A DNA stretch of 64,000 bases, taken from Pseudomonas lini (lineage in GTDB: Bacteria > Pseudomonadota > Gammaproteobacteria > Pseudomonadales > Pseudomonadaceae). A program made the translations under genes and the position numbers. Each line of letters begins with the position of its first letter. Position 1 is the stretch's first letter. The notes under the pieces are model-generated. The model ran no database searches. It had not been told where the DNA came from and saw only the letters and a program-made list of their open reading frames with translations. Where the stretch lies: assembly GCF_001042905.1 (NCBI RefSeq), contig NZ_JYLB01000004.1, positions 310,001-374,000 of the forward strand, given 5' to 3'. Shown piece by piece: positions 31,968 through 41,800 of this stretch.

Positions 31968-34900
31968 ATGTCTCAGAAATATGATGAAGGGGTTGAACCC
32001 ACTAACGCAGTCATTAGTTCCCCTCAGGACTATGCCACGATACCTATTGTCGCTCTTTCGGTCAGCGGAACCACCAGCCTTGGTGATTCGATGCCCATTT
32101 TGGTGAGCCTGTACAGCGGGACGACGTTCGTCGGAGGCACGACCGCTGCAATAAATGGTAGTACATGGGGTGTTACGTTAAATGGACCATATGCGCCAGG
32201 TGCTTATCGGTTGGAGGTATACCAGGCATTAGCAACCTCCATCACCCTCAATTTGCAAGTACCCGCACCGGTCATAGACAGCCCTTCCGGAGAAATACTG
32301 ACACCACAATTCACGGTAGAAGGACGTGGTGCCGTGAACAGCAGCACGATTATCGTCTATAACGCCGCTGATAACCGGCCGTTGAGAGAAGATGTGTGGC
32401 AGTCAGGAGAGCGCTGGATGGCGACTGTCACCCTGCCAAGCGAGACGCAACCCCTGACGTTCTACGCCAGGCAGCAAATCGGAAGCTACTTTTCCGTCAA
32501 CTCCAATCAGAAGACGGTGACCTTGTTGAGGGTGGCACCGGTCATCGACTCCCCGAAACCGGGTGAGGTTGTGGCGGTAGGTAGCCAGCTTTCACTAAAA
32601 GGACGGGGCACGCCGGATAAAACAATAAACGTCATGACACCCGGCGGGGGAATTCTGCACGCAACGGCAACGGTTAAAGCTAATCGCACGTGGGATGCGG
32701 AGTTCAATCTGGCCAACTACCCAAATGGCGGTACCGTTGAGATAACGGCGGGACATCTCAATATGAATGATTGGTCACCGCCACAATCTTTCATTTTGCT
32801 TGGCAAGCCAACGATTACCACCCCGGGTAATGGCGCTGTTACCGATCCGCGAGGGCCGATATCCGGAGGTGGTGGCACTTCGGGCGCGATGGTCGAGGTG
32901 TTCAAGGATCTAGATCATTCGTTCAAGGTCGGACAGGGGACCGTAGGCCCGAACGGGCAGTGGAACATTACGACGTTCACCAGAGATATGCCCCCTGGTC
33001 CGTTTTCGATTGTCGCGCGACAAACCTTACAAAGTGTCCCATCCAGTATCAGTGATCCTCGGGCGGTCAAGGTTCGTCCACCTGCCTTGACCGCCCCCAC
33101 TGTCACCTTCCCGACCGAAACCACCGTGAAGTTTTCAGGTACTGGCCATACCGGCGCAACGGTCGAGATCACCGTGGTCAGCGGGCCAGGTGGAACGGCG
33201 CCACCTGCTGTCCAGGTAACAGGAGGGCAATGGGAAACGACAGCAACCAACTGGCCTTTTGGCAATTATCAGCTGACGGCGATGCAGAAGGTTTCCGACA
33301 ATGCCGGTGGCTGGATAACCTCGCAACCATTCTCTTTTGCCGTCGCGAGGGGAATGCCGGATGTGAGCGATGTGAGGTACACGACCGACTATCAGCCGAC
33401 CTTTTCGGGCAAAGGCTTTACCAGTGCCACGGTGAGGTTTTTTGACGAAGGCGGTGCCACCCATCCCGCTCCTGATGCGATTGTGGCCGGCGGCCAGTGG
33501 TCGAGCAGGGCATCCGCGGTGTGGGGGCCGACGTTCGAACGACCTGTGCATATCAAGCAGTTCGTAGGCGATCAATGGTCGCCGAACTATGTCACTGTCA
33601 AAGTCACCATCCCGCCCTTGGCGCCCGGCCTCGACGCGCCTGTAGAGAACGGCCTGTCGCCACAGCTCAGTGGTACTTGCTGGCCAGGTGCTGTGGTGAA
33701 TGTCAAATACAGTGACAGCGCCACGGTGCATCGTCCTTCTGGCAACAACGGCACCTGGACATTTCGACGCGATACGCCGTTTGCAACGGAAATCACCCAT
33801 ACCGTCACCGTCACCCAGGTCAGCGCCGAGCAGACTTCCCAGGAATCGTCCAAAACCTTCGTGGTGTATGCACCCATTCCCAAACCCGTGATCAGATACC
33901 CCACCGCCAACTCGGAGGTGGGCCGTGACGTCACCGTTTGGGGGCAGGACGGCATGGCCGGGGCGACGATGCAATTGCGTGATGCTCAGTTCGGCAGGGA
34001 TTTGGGCTCGCCCGAAACACTCACAAGCAACGGTGAGTGGCCGATTGATCTCAGGACTCTGGATTTTCGTCGCTACACCATCGACGCAAAGCAGGTGCGC
34101 AATGGTCGGGAATCCGAGCGCAGTGTTCCTTGCGTTTTTGACGTGGTGCTCTTGCCACCGGCCATCGAAGTGCCGCAGCAAGGCGGGAAACTGCCGCGAA
34201 CCTCAAAGCTGTCAGGGACAGCAATGCCGGGCGGGCGGGTCGAAGTCCTGCTGGAGGGCGTGAACGAGCCTTTGCTCAGGGATATTCCAGTGGACGCCGA
34301 TGGTCGCTGGGAAGGCCAAGTGACGTTGCCGGTCGGCACCAAAACCCTCCGGGCCCGGCAAACCTTTGAAACCCAGAGTTCCAAAGACAGCCTTCCACTG
34401 ACCTATAGCGTCGTGCCGGCCGCACCGTTTATCGAAACCCCGGCCACGGGCGAGCACATCGGTCGGCGGGTAGTGGTGTCAGGCTTCGGCGTGCCGGGGG
34501 ATACGGTCGCGGTGAAACTGGCCGGCGCCGGGCGCATGGTGCAGGGACGAAGCCCGGTGCTTGAGGACCGTACCTGGTCGGTGACGGTGGACATCGATCT
34601 GCCCGGTGGTCGCTATGGTGTGGTGGCCGTGGCCTCGTATGGCGAATTCGACTCAGAAGACTCTCCCGAGCGCCCCGTTCTGTTGGGGACGTTTATGCCG
34701 GCTTTTGACCTGCCGGCAGCCGGACACTGGCCCGGCCATCCGGTCAGCTTTAAAGGCCAGGGCAGGCCGGGCAGCGGGCAAGTGGTGAGTTGGTATAACC
34801 CTGAGCAAATGTGGACGCCTGTTGTGCCTGTCAACGTCGGGGGCTGGCAAGGCGGGGCATCGCAGACGCTGCCCCAGGGCGGCAATTGGTGCCGGTTCAA

Positions 34901-34997
34901 GCAATCCATTACCGATAACGCGGACGGCGCAACGATATCTGACTGGGTCGAAAGCAAACGCTTCGAAGTGTTGCCGGGGACTTCCACGGAGCCCTGA
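31968..34997 (+). CDS. Large Ig-like repeat protein in the Tc island
   Basis: 1009 residues built almost wholly from about ten Ig-like beta-sandwich repeats of 85-100 residues. Each opens with a PxIxxP..G motif (for example APVIDSPKPGEVVAVGSQLS, KPTITTPGNGAVT, AAPFIETPATGEHIGRRVVV) and closes near W.V.....LPxGxYxLxARQ. Similar repeats occur in bacterial adhesins. It lacks a signal peptide, membrane anchor, LPxTG or type I signal, so it is either exported with the Tc complex or intracellular until lysis. AAGGGG stands seven bases before the ATG. It sits between two lux-box-like sites and directly before tcaA, so a role in target-cell binding is a reasonable guess. Confidence 0.8.
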   Translation: MSQKYDEGVEPTNAVISSPQDYATIPIVALSVSGTTSLGDSMPILVSLYSGTTFVGGTTAAINGSTWGVTLNGPYAPGAYRLEVYQALATSITLNLQVPAPVIDSPSGEILTPQFTVEGRGAVNSSTIIVYNAADNRPLREDVWQSGERWMATVTLPSETQPLTFYARQQIGSYFSVNSNQKTVTLLRVAPVIDSPKPGEVVAVGSQLSLKGRGTPDKTINVMTPGGGILHATATVKANRTWDAEFNLANYPNGGTVEITAGHLNMNDWSPPQSFILLGKPTITTPGNGAVTDPRGPISGGGGTSGAMVEVFKDLDHSFKVGQGTVGPNGQWNITTFTRDMPPGPFSIVARQTLQSVPSSISDPRAVKVRPPALTAPTVTFPTETTVKFSGTGHTGATVEITVVSGPGGTAPPAVQVTGGQWETTATNWPFGNYQLTAMQKVSDNAGGWITSQPFSFAVARGMPDVSDVRYTTDYQPTFSGKGFTSATVRFFDEGGATHPAPDAIVAGGQWSSRASAVWGPTFERPVHIKQFVGDQWSPNYVTVKVTIPPLAPGLDAPVENGLSPQLSGTCWPGAVVNVKYSDSATVHRPSGNNGTWTFRRDTPFATEITHTVTVTQVSAEQTSQESSKTFVVYAPIPKPVIRYPTANSEVGRDVTVWGQDGMAGATMQLRDAQFGRDLGSPETLTSNGEWPIDLRTLDFRRYTIDAKQVRNGRESERSVPCVFDVVLLPPAIEVPQQGGKLPRTSKLSGTAMPGGRVEVLLEGVNEPLLRDIPVDADGRWEGQVTLPVGTKTLRARQTFETQSSKDSLPLTYSVVPAAPFIETPATGEHIGRRVVVSGFGVPGDTVAVKLAGAGRMVQGRSPVLEDRTWSVTVDIDLPGGRYGVVAVASYGEFDSEDSPERPVLLGTFMPAFDLPAAGHWPGHPVSFKGQGRPGSGQVVSWYNPEQMWTPVVPVNVGGWQGGASQTLPQGGNWCRFKQSITDNADGATISDWVESKRFEVLPGTSTEP

Positions 34998-35026
34998 GCC
35001 CAAGCTTCCTGATGAACGGTCATCAT

Positions 35027-35046
35027 TACTGTCATTTCTGGCAGTA
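35027..35046 (+). promoter_or_regulatory. Lux-box-like operator ahead of tcaA
   Basis: TACTGTCATTTCTGGCAGTA keeps CT-N12-AG and shares CTGTCA-N2-TCTG-N-CAG with the other two boxes. Its arms are complementary at most positions. It lies 102 bases before tcaA, leaving room for a promoter in the 151-base gap after the Ig-repeat gene. Confidence 0.55.
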
Positions 35047-35148
35047 TGCGGTGGCCGGCTTGTGGCGCCAAATCTTCATTGACAGAACGTATGGCCTGAC
35101 GGGTTCGTCAGGCTGTTCAGGATCGTTATCGACCCAAGGAACCTGATC

Positions 35149-38100
35149 ATGGCTGACTCTAGCGATCGCGACTCCAGCGACCACCCTGCCTTGCAACTGT
35201 TTCAGCAGGTGTTTAAGGATGAAAAACATGCCGAGCTGGAGGCTTACTTTAAAGAGGGCGGCTCCATCTTTCCTTTGGTGGAAAAGGGCGTCCAGGCACT
35301 GGTCAGCGAATACGGGGTGAACGATAAAGATTCCCGGCAGTTTTTGCGCCGGGCCAACAGCCTGGCCACCTATGTGCGTCGCCAGTTCATCGAACACAGG
35401 CTGACGGGCAACCGACAGCACGCAGCAGGGCCTTCGAGTGGATTGCTGTCGATGGTTGCCGGGCCCAGTTATGAGCGGCTGTTCGCCACACCTTTTGATG
35501 AGCTATGCCCACCGGATGCCCTGGAGTCCTGCGCTTCGCCGGTTGCGTATCTGATCGAGCTGTTGCGGTGGATCCGCGACCGTATCGAGCCCTATGGCGT
35601 CGCCGAGCAAAAATACCCGCTGCATGATCGCCGCAAAGACTTGAAGCTGTTGTCTGTGGATTTCAACGCGGTGCATCAAGCGGTGTCCTCGGTCGACATC
35701 ATCGTTGCGGTGCTGGAAAAATTCATCACCGAGCATGGACCGAAGCAAGATCTTGAAGAGGCCTTGATCCAGGCACGTTATCCGAACGGACTGCCTTATT
35801 ACCAGCACTGGGTATCCATTGACGCCGTCGCGCGCCACCACGGTCTGTCGGTCGGCAACTTTGTGCACATGATCGACTTGTCTTCCCCCTACTTTCTGCA
35901 AACCGGAGCCTGGGATGTCGATGCAGGGCGTGCTCTGGCCCATGCGTCACGACTGGGGCCTTACCAGCGCAAGTTGCTGACGGAACCGCCCGCAGCGATC
36001 GTGGACAGGGACGACTTTTACCTGAAAAACTTCGGTGCTGAAGGCCTGGCGTGGCAAAACCTCAATCAGGTGCCGTTCTTCGGTGAACGGACGAAACTTG
36101 ATACGCCGGGAATCGAGGCCTTGCTGTCGGTTCGTGGTTTTGCTCCCGTACGTTCAGCCAATGTGACATACGCCGGGGCTGCACCCGTAGACCCGGAAAG
36201 CGAGCGCTCCGGTTCGGTTTACCTCAATGCCAATGTGGCACCCGCTGTCAGCATCACCAGTACGGGTGATGGCCCATCGTTCCTTCATCGATTATCAGTG
36301 AGTCCCACAACAGCCGAGGGTCTTGCCCGATATGACCGGATGAACCGCAAGGTGCGTCTGGACAACTGGCTGGAACTGCCCAGCGATCAGGTGGATGCAT
36401 TGCTGGTGGCAGCCATTAGAGCTGAAGTGCGCGGTGGTGCGGATGAAGACGCTTGGTGGATTTCCGACAACGTGGTGCATGCGCTGGGCCTGTTCCAGTC
36501 ACTGCGCGAGCGCTATGGCTGTACGGCGCAGGACTTCGCAGCGTTTATCGACGAAATGTCGGTTTACGGTCGCGGGGAAACGCTTTCGCAGTTTGATCAG
36601 GTCTTCAATAACCGGGGTGACTATAGTCAACCCTTGAAGCTGGATGACCAGCCGTTCCCGGTGTTGCCCGTCGAGGGGGCGACTGATTTGACGGTTAACC
36701 AATTGTGCAGCGGCTTGGGGATTGATCCGCAGACTTACCGTTACCTGGCCCTGGCGATTGCCCAGGCACACGAACTGGGCGAAACACTCAAACGCAGCCC
36801 GGCGGTCATTTCCAGTTTTTACCGTCTGGTGAAACTGCCGCGATTGCTGGGAATCACTCCGGTGGAAGGCGTGTTGATGTTGAACTTGCTGGGAGGGGAG
36901 GACTGGCTCAAGGGCCTGGCCGGCTTGCCTCAAATCAACACGACCCCGGGCGGCACGCCGGATGTACTGAACCTTATCTATGCCCTGCATTCCTGCGTGG
37001 GCTGGTGCCGGGATCGTGACCTGCCGGTGCTGTGGATGCTGCAACAGGTGTCTGCACCGGCCCCCTTGAGCGTGGCCTCTGAACCTGAGCGACAACTGTT
37101 CGAGCAAGTTCGCAATCTGCTGCCGGTTGCGCTGTTTACCAACGCCGGGTTGTTGATGGCCGGCGTGCCACCCCTGGCGGCTGCCGACTGGCTGGACCTG
37201 TTGAGCGCTCTGGTCGATGCAGATGGTCTGGTACTGCCACCGCCGGGATCGGAATCCGACTACGTGACGTTTGCCCGGGAACAATTGGACAGGGCGGTCA
37301 AGGATGGTCTCGGTGACATCGATGCCACATTGCGGGCTGCGATTGTCGAGCAAATGCTTGGCGTGCTCTTGCAGGTCAGGGAGGCGCAGGTGTCGGTGGT
37401 CAAGGAGTGTCTGGCGGTATATGCCGGCGTTGATGCAGAGCAAGCGATACGGGTGCTGAACTGGGCAAACGCCACGGTGCACCTGCTGTTACGGCAAGTG
37501 CTTGAGCGAACCGGCCTGACAGCTGACGAATCCGTGCGGGGGCGCAACGAACAGCCGGATCCGTTACTCATGTTGTTGGCTGATGTGCGGCGTCGTAGCG
37601 CAGTCGTGGTGAAACTGGGCCTGAGTGCCGTCCTATTACAGGACTATCTGGATTACGGCCACAAGGCCTGGCTGGATCAGGACGACAAACACGCGTTCAC
37701 GGTGAGAACCCTCTACTACCTTTCGACGCTCACCCGGGCGTTTGAACTGAGCGAACAGCCGTCGCAGAAACTGCTCGACTACCTGCGTCAAGTCAACGCA
37801 TTGCCTGACGTTTCGGGAGATGCGCTGTGGCTGGCGCAGCAGGCGGCTTCCATCAAGTTGGCCGAGTTTTTTGGCTGGAGCGTTCAGGAAGTGCGCGAGT
37901 GTGTCAGCCGCATTGACTCATCCAACCTCAAAGTCCTGAAAAATCTGATTCAACTGGATCTGTTGATGCGCATCCGCGTGCTGTCGGCGCACAGCGGCAT
38001 GGATGCGCTGACGATTTTCCTGATCGGCTATTTGCCGGAGGCGGTTGACAAGAAGGCCTATGCCGACGCCGCCGAGCACGCCTTGCTGAGTCTGTCCGAA

Positions 38101-38769
38101 GCACGGGCGCCTGTTGTCCAGCTCCCCAGCGACTTGAAGCAACTCGTCCAGATGACCTGTACCGTAGATAAAACCGAGGTGGTGGCCAACAAACCGGGGG
38201 AAAAGATCACGTTTACGGTGACTCTCAAGGACGCCGCCGGAAAGCCTTTGAGTGGGGTCAACGTTTACTGGAACGCCACGCTGGGCAGCATCGCTACCAA
38301 AGCGACCTGGACGGATGGAACGGTCAAGGCGGAATTTTTTCCAGGCAAGGTGACGGGCACGGACACCCCGACCTTCTGGCTGGATTTTTTTGAGGCGGAG
38401 TACGCCCCCACCATTCGAGTTCTCTTCGAGAGCACATCGCTGACATTCCCGCCACCGCTCAAGTCGCCGGTACCGCTGGGCGTCGTGGCGCAAGGTGATG
38501 AAGTCGAGCTCTACGCCACGCTGATGGACAAGTATTTAAACCCGGGAATAAACAGCCTGGTGCGCTGGTCTGTCGAACCCGATGAGGCAAGCAAATGGGC
38601 ATCGGTGGTGATCCGGCCCGAGCAGACGCTCACCAATCAGCAAGGGCTCACACGGGTGTTTGTCTCCAGCCCTACCGGCGGAACATTCACATTGAGTGTT
38701 CTCAGCGAGGGCAGTGAAACGAAAGCGCTCTTCGAACCCATTACGTTCGGCGATGTGACTTCTGCCTGA
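35149..38769 (+). CDS. tcaA: Tc toxin TcA component, N-terminal half (TcaA), with Ig-like C-terminus
   Basis: First half of a split TcA, 1206 residues. Residues about 60-330 match the Salmonella virulence plasmid 28.1 kDa (VRP1) type helical region: ATPFDELCPPDALESCASPVAYLIELLRWIRDR and DRRKDLKLLSVDFNAVHQ. The long middle is the helical shell of the TcA bell. The last 200 residues (about 1000-1206) are two invasin-type Ig domains (VDKTEVVANKPGEKITFTVT, then VVAQGDEVELYATLMDKYLN), likely surface-exposed receptor-binding modules. AAGGA precedes the ATG at spacing 8. With TcaB it totals 2563 residues, the size of a fused TcdA, and it parallels the split TcaA/TcaB of Photorhabdus. Confidence 0.9.
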   Translation: MADSSDRDSSDHPALQLFQQVFKDEKHAELEAYFKEGGSIFPLVEKGVQALVSEYGVNDKDSRQFLRRANSLATYVRRQFIEHRLTGNRQHAAGPSSGLLSMVAGPSYERLFATPFDELCPPDALESCASPVAYLIELLRWIRDRIEPYGVAEQKYPLHDRRKDLKLLSVDFNAVHQAVSSVDIIVAVLEKFITEHGPKQDLEEALIQARYPNGLPYYQHWVSIDAVARHHGLSVGNFVHMIDLSSPYFLQTGAWDVDAGRALAHASRLGPYQRKLLTEPPAAIVDRDDFYLKNFGAEGLAWQNLNQVPFFGERTKLDTPGIEALLSVRGFAPVRSANVTYAGAAPVDPESERSGSVYLNANVAPAVSITSTGDGPSFLHRLSVSPTTAEGLARYDRMNRKVRLDNWLELPSDQVDALLVAAIRAEVRGGADEDAWWISDNVVHALGLFQSLRERYGCTAQDFAAFIDEMSVYGRGETLSQFDQVFNNRGDYSQPLKLDDQPFPVLPVEGATDLTVNQLCSGLGIDPQTYRYLALAIAQAHELGETLKRSPAVISSFYRLVKLPRLLGITPVEGVLMLNLLGGEDWLKGLAGLPQINTTPGGTPDVLNLIYALHSCVGWCRDRDLPVLWMLQQVSAPAPLSVASEPERQLFEQVRNLLPVALFTNAGLLMAGVPPLAAADWLDLLSALVDADGLVLPPPGSESDYVTFAREQLDRAVKDGLGDIDATLRAAIVEQMLGVLLQVREAQVSVVKECLAVYAGVDAEQAIRVLNWANATVHLLLRQVLERTGLTADESVRGRNEQPDPLLMLLADVRRRSAVVVKLGLSAVLLQDYLDYGHKAWLDQDDKHAFTVRTLYYLSTLTRAFELSEQPSQKLLDYLRQVNALPDVSGDALWLAQQAASIKLAEFFGWSVQEVRECVSRIDSSNLKVLKNLIQLDLLMRIRVLSAHSGMDALTIFLIGYLPEAVDKKAYADAAEHALLSLSEARAPVVQLPSDLKQLVQMTCTVDKTEVVANKPGEKITFTVTLKDAAGKPLSGVNVYWNATLGSIATKATWTDGTVKAEFFPGKVTGTDTPTFWLDFFEAEYAPTIRVLFESTSLTFPPPLKSPVPLGVVAQGDEVELYATLMDKYLNPGINSLVRWSVEPDEASKWASVVIRPEQTLTNQQGLTRVFVSSPTGGTFTLSVLSEGSETKALFEPITFGDVTSA

Positions 38770-38824
38770 AAGCACTGACTTGCTGGACGTGCGTGCGCGA
38801 CTCATACATTCAGGAGAAAGGATC

Positions 38825-41800
38825 ATGGAACTGAACACTATTGGCGGACTGCTTGAAAAACGCCGTTCGGCGCTGGTCGAGTATTGCATCGGACAAGTCA
38901 ACGAATCAGGCGGCAGGGATTACAACTTTCTAAGAACCCCGACCGACTTGTTCGAACTGTTGCGCATGGATCCGCTGGACAGCTATCCGGTGCAGAGCTC
39001 CTGGGTTGCCGAGGCGACGAGTTGCGCCCAGCAGTACATCCACGCGGTGTATCGCAAGCTGGAACCAGGGTTTGAGAAGCATCTGTTTGACAAGCGGCAT
39101 CTGGCCACCTGGGAACTCTACAGCAACTATCCAGACTGGGCGGCGCTGCAACTGATCGCGCTCTACCCGGAAAATTTCATCAATCCCTTTGTACGGCAGC
39201 GTAAGACGAGCCTGTTCAAAACGCTTGAAAACAACCTCAATCAGACGCGCCTGAGCACAGACAGCGTTCAATCGGCCCTGCGCGATTATCTGCAAACGTT
39301 CGAACAGACCTGCAATCTGGACGTCATCAGTTGTTATATGGACGGTACTTCACCCGCTCGGGCGGATTACTACTTTGTCGGTCGCCAGCGGGTTGCCCCC
39401 TGTCAATACTTTTGGCGCAGGGCGCAGGTTGAACTCTCTCCCACCTGTGTCGCCATCAATCCTGCGGCGTGGGATGAATGGCAACCCGTGGATATTCCCG
39501 CAGGGATGAAGGTACTGGATATTCGCCCAGTGTTCTGGAGCGGACGGTTGTGTCTGGTCTGGGCCGAGTGGCGCGACAAGGTGGCCGGTCAGCAGGAGGG
39601 CGAATTCCTGCCGCACAAACTGGACATCAATCTGGCCTTCATGACGCAGAACGGCCAGTGGGCGGCTCCCCTGAACATGCACAGTTCCGAGCATAACGAG
39701 GATAAAACCGAGGGAACCCGGTTGATTGCAACAGTGTGGGCCGATCGGCATAACCCCAAGGGCAAACTGGGTGTTTTGTTGACCGACGGCAAGGCTGGCG
39801 CGCAATCGCTCAAGGTGTTCGCTGTACGCGATGTGCTGTTCCGCCCTGTGGTCGAAGATGATGGCGGCTGGCTGGAGCACGCGGCGAACCATCGGTTTGT
39901 CGACGCCGGGACGGCTCAGCACCCGCTGATGAATCAACCGTCCATTGTCACCACTGTAGAGGCGCAAGGCAGCCTGGCGCCTTTTCTGGATCTGCAAGCC
40001 GTGGCATTTCGTGTTGGCGACGATGATGTTCTTGTTGTTCAGGGGCTTTGCAGAGCAACGGGGTTGAGCGGAAATGCGGCACCGCTGGAGTTGATCCTGG
40101 TCGATAAAACTGATGCAGACCCGGAGCCGATCAAGGCTTGCTTCCCGATTGCTGGTGGTTGGAGCACTGAATGGCAGGTCTTCAGACGCCCCAAAGGTTC
40201 ATGGGCGCAGCCGACCACCTTCACATTGGGAGCTGCCACAACCTACGGACGGAAAAAATTTGAACTGACCATCATCAACGTCACGGACTTCACCCCTGCA
40301 GCACTGCTTAAAAACACTGTTGATGCGGCGCAATTTCTCTCTCTCAAGCAGCCGGGGCTGAAACTCGAATATGCCCGTCTGAACTCGTTGTTCGGCCCCG
40401 AGCTGGTGCAGCGTTCCAACATTTCCGTCGATGCCGTGCTTGACTGGGACACACAATTCCTGGCCGAGCCGCCCCCCGCCTTGGGCCCGATCAATGAGCC
40501 GAACGGGGCGTTCAACGGCGCCAACGGCCTGTTTTTCTGGGAGCTGTTTTTTCACCTGCCACACCTGGTGGCTACACGCTTGCGCGCAGAGGACCGCTTT
40601 CTGGAGGCGCAGAGCTGGTTGCATTACCTGTTTGATCCGCAGGCGCCGGCTGACCCTGAAGCACCTCCAAAACCGTTGTACTGGCGCTGCCGGCCACTGA
40701 ATGGTCCCGGAAATCTGGGGTGTGAGGTCGAGGCGCCGACCGATCCCGACGCTATAGGCTATTCGGCGCCCAGGCATTTTCAGATTCTGGTGTTCACCGA
40801 GTACGTCAACAACCTGATGACCTGGGGGGACTGGTATTACCGCCAGCTCACCCGTGACAGCCTGGTGGCGGCCAAGTTGTGTTACGTGCAGGCCGAGTTT
40901 CTGATGGGCAAGGCTCCTTCGGCGCGCACAGTGAACCGTTGGCAGACAGACACGGTCGAGAGCCTATTGAACAAGAGCGGGTCGCGCCCGGCCCTTGAGC
41001 AGTTTGAATGGAATCTTGAATTCAGCCTGGCGGACTTTCCTGCCGCCTCCGATACCGCGCCACAGCTTGGGCTGCTGGCAAACGAGCCCTTTGAACTGCC
41101 GGTCAATCAGAGACTGCTCGACCTCTTCGCCTTGCCCGGCCAGCGTTTGCATAACCTGCGCAACAACCTCACCCTCGACGGCAAGCCCCTGCAGATTCCA
41201 CTCTTCAGCCCGCCCACAGACCCCAATCAGTTGCTGCGTGACTTGGCGGTCGGTGGTGTTGGTACTGCGCGACCGATGGGTGGACGACTGGTGGTGGGCG
41301 CTTTCCGCTGGCGCGTTACGTTTGAGGCCGCTTTGCGCGCCGTACAGACCCTGCAGGAATACGGCAATCAGGTACTGAATCTGCTTGATCGACGGGATCG
41401 GGCCGAACAGGAAGAAATGCAGCAAAACCATCTGGTGGAACTGGGAACGTACGCCCAGACCGTGCAGGAGCAAACCATCACCCAACTGGAAGCAAATGTG
41501 ACTGCACTGGGGCAGAGCCGGATCATGGCGCAGGAGCGGGCCGAGGCATATGCGCGACTCTATGACGAAAACGTGTCAGCGGTTGAATACGACGTTATGG
41601 AAAGCCTGCAACAGTCAAAAATAATGGCGCTCACGTCCGCAAGCATCAAACCCGCAGGCGCGGTGCTTGCCTCTTTACCCAACGTTTTTGGGTTGGCCAA
41701 TGGTGGGCATCGCCTGGATAAAGTTGTCGATGCGGTGTGCTTCGGATTGGACGTTGCCTCGGCGGTGATGCAACTGGATGCGGAAAAACAAGCCACCACT

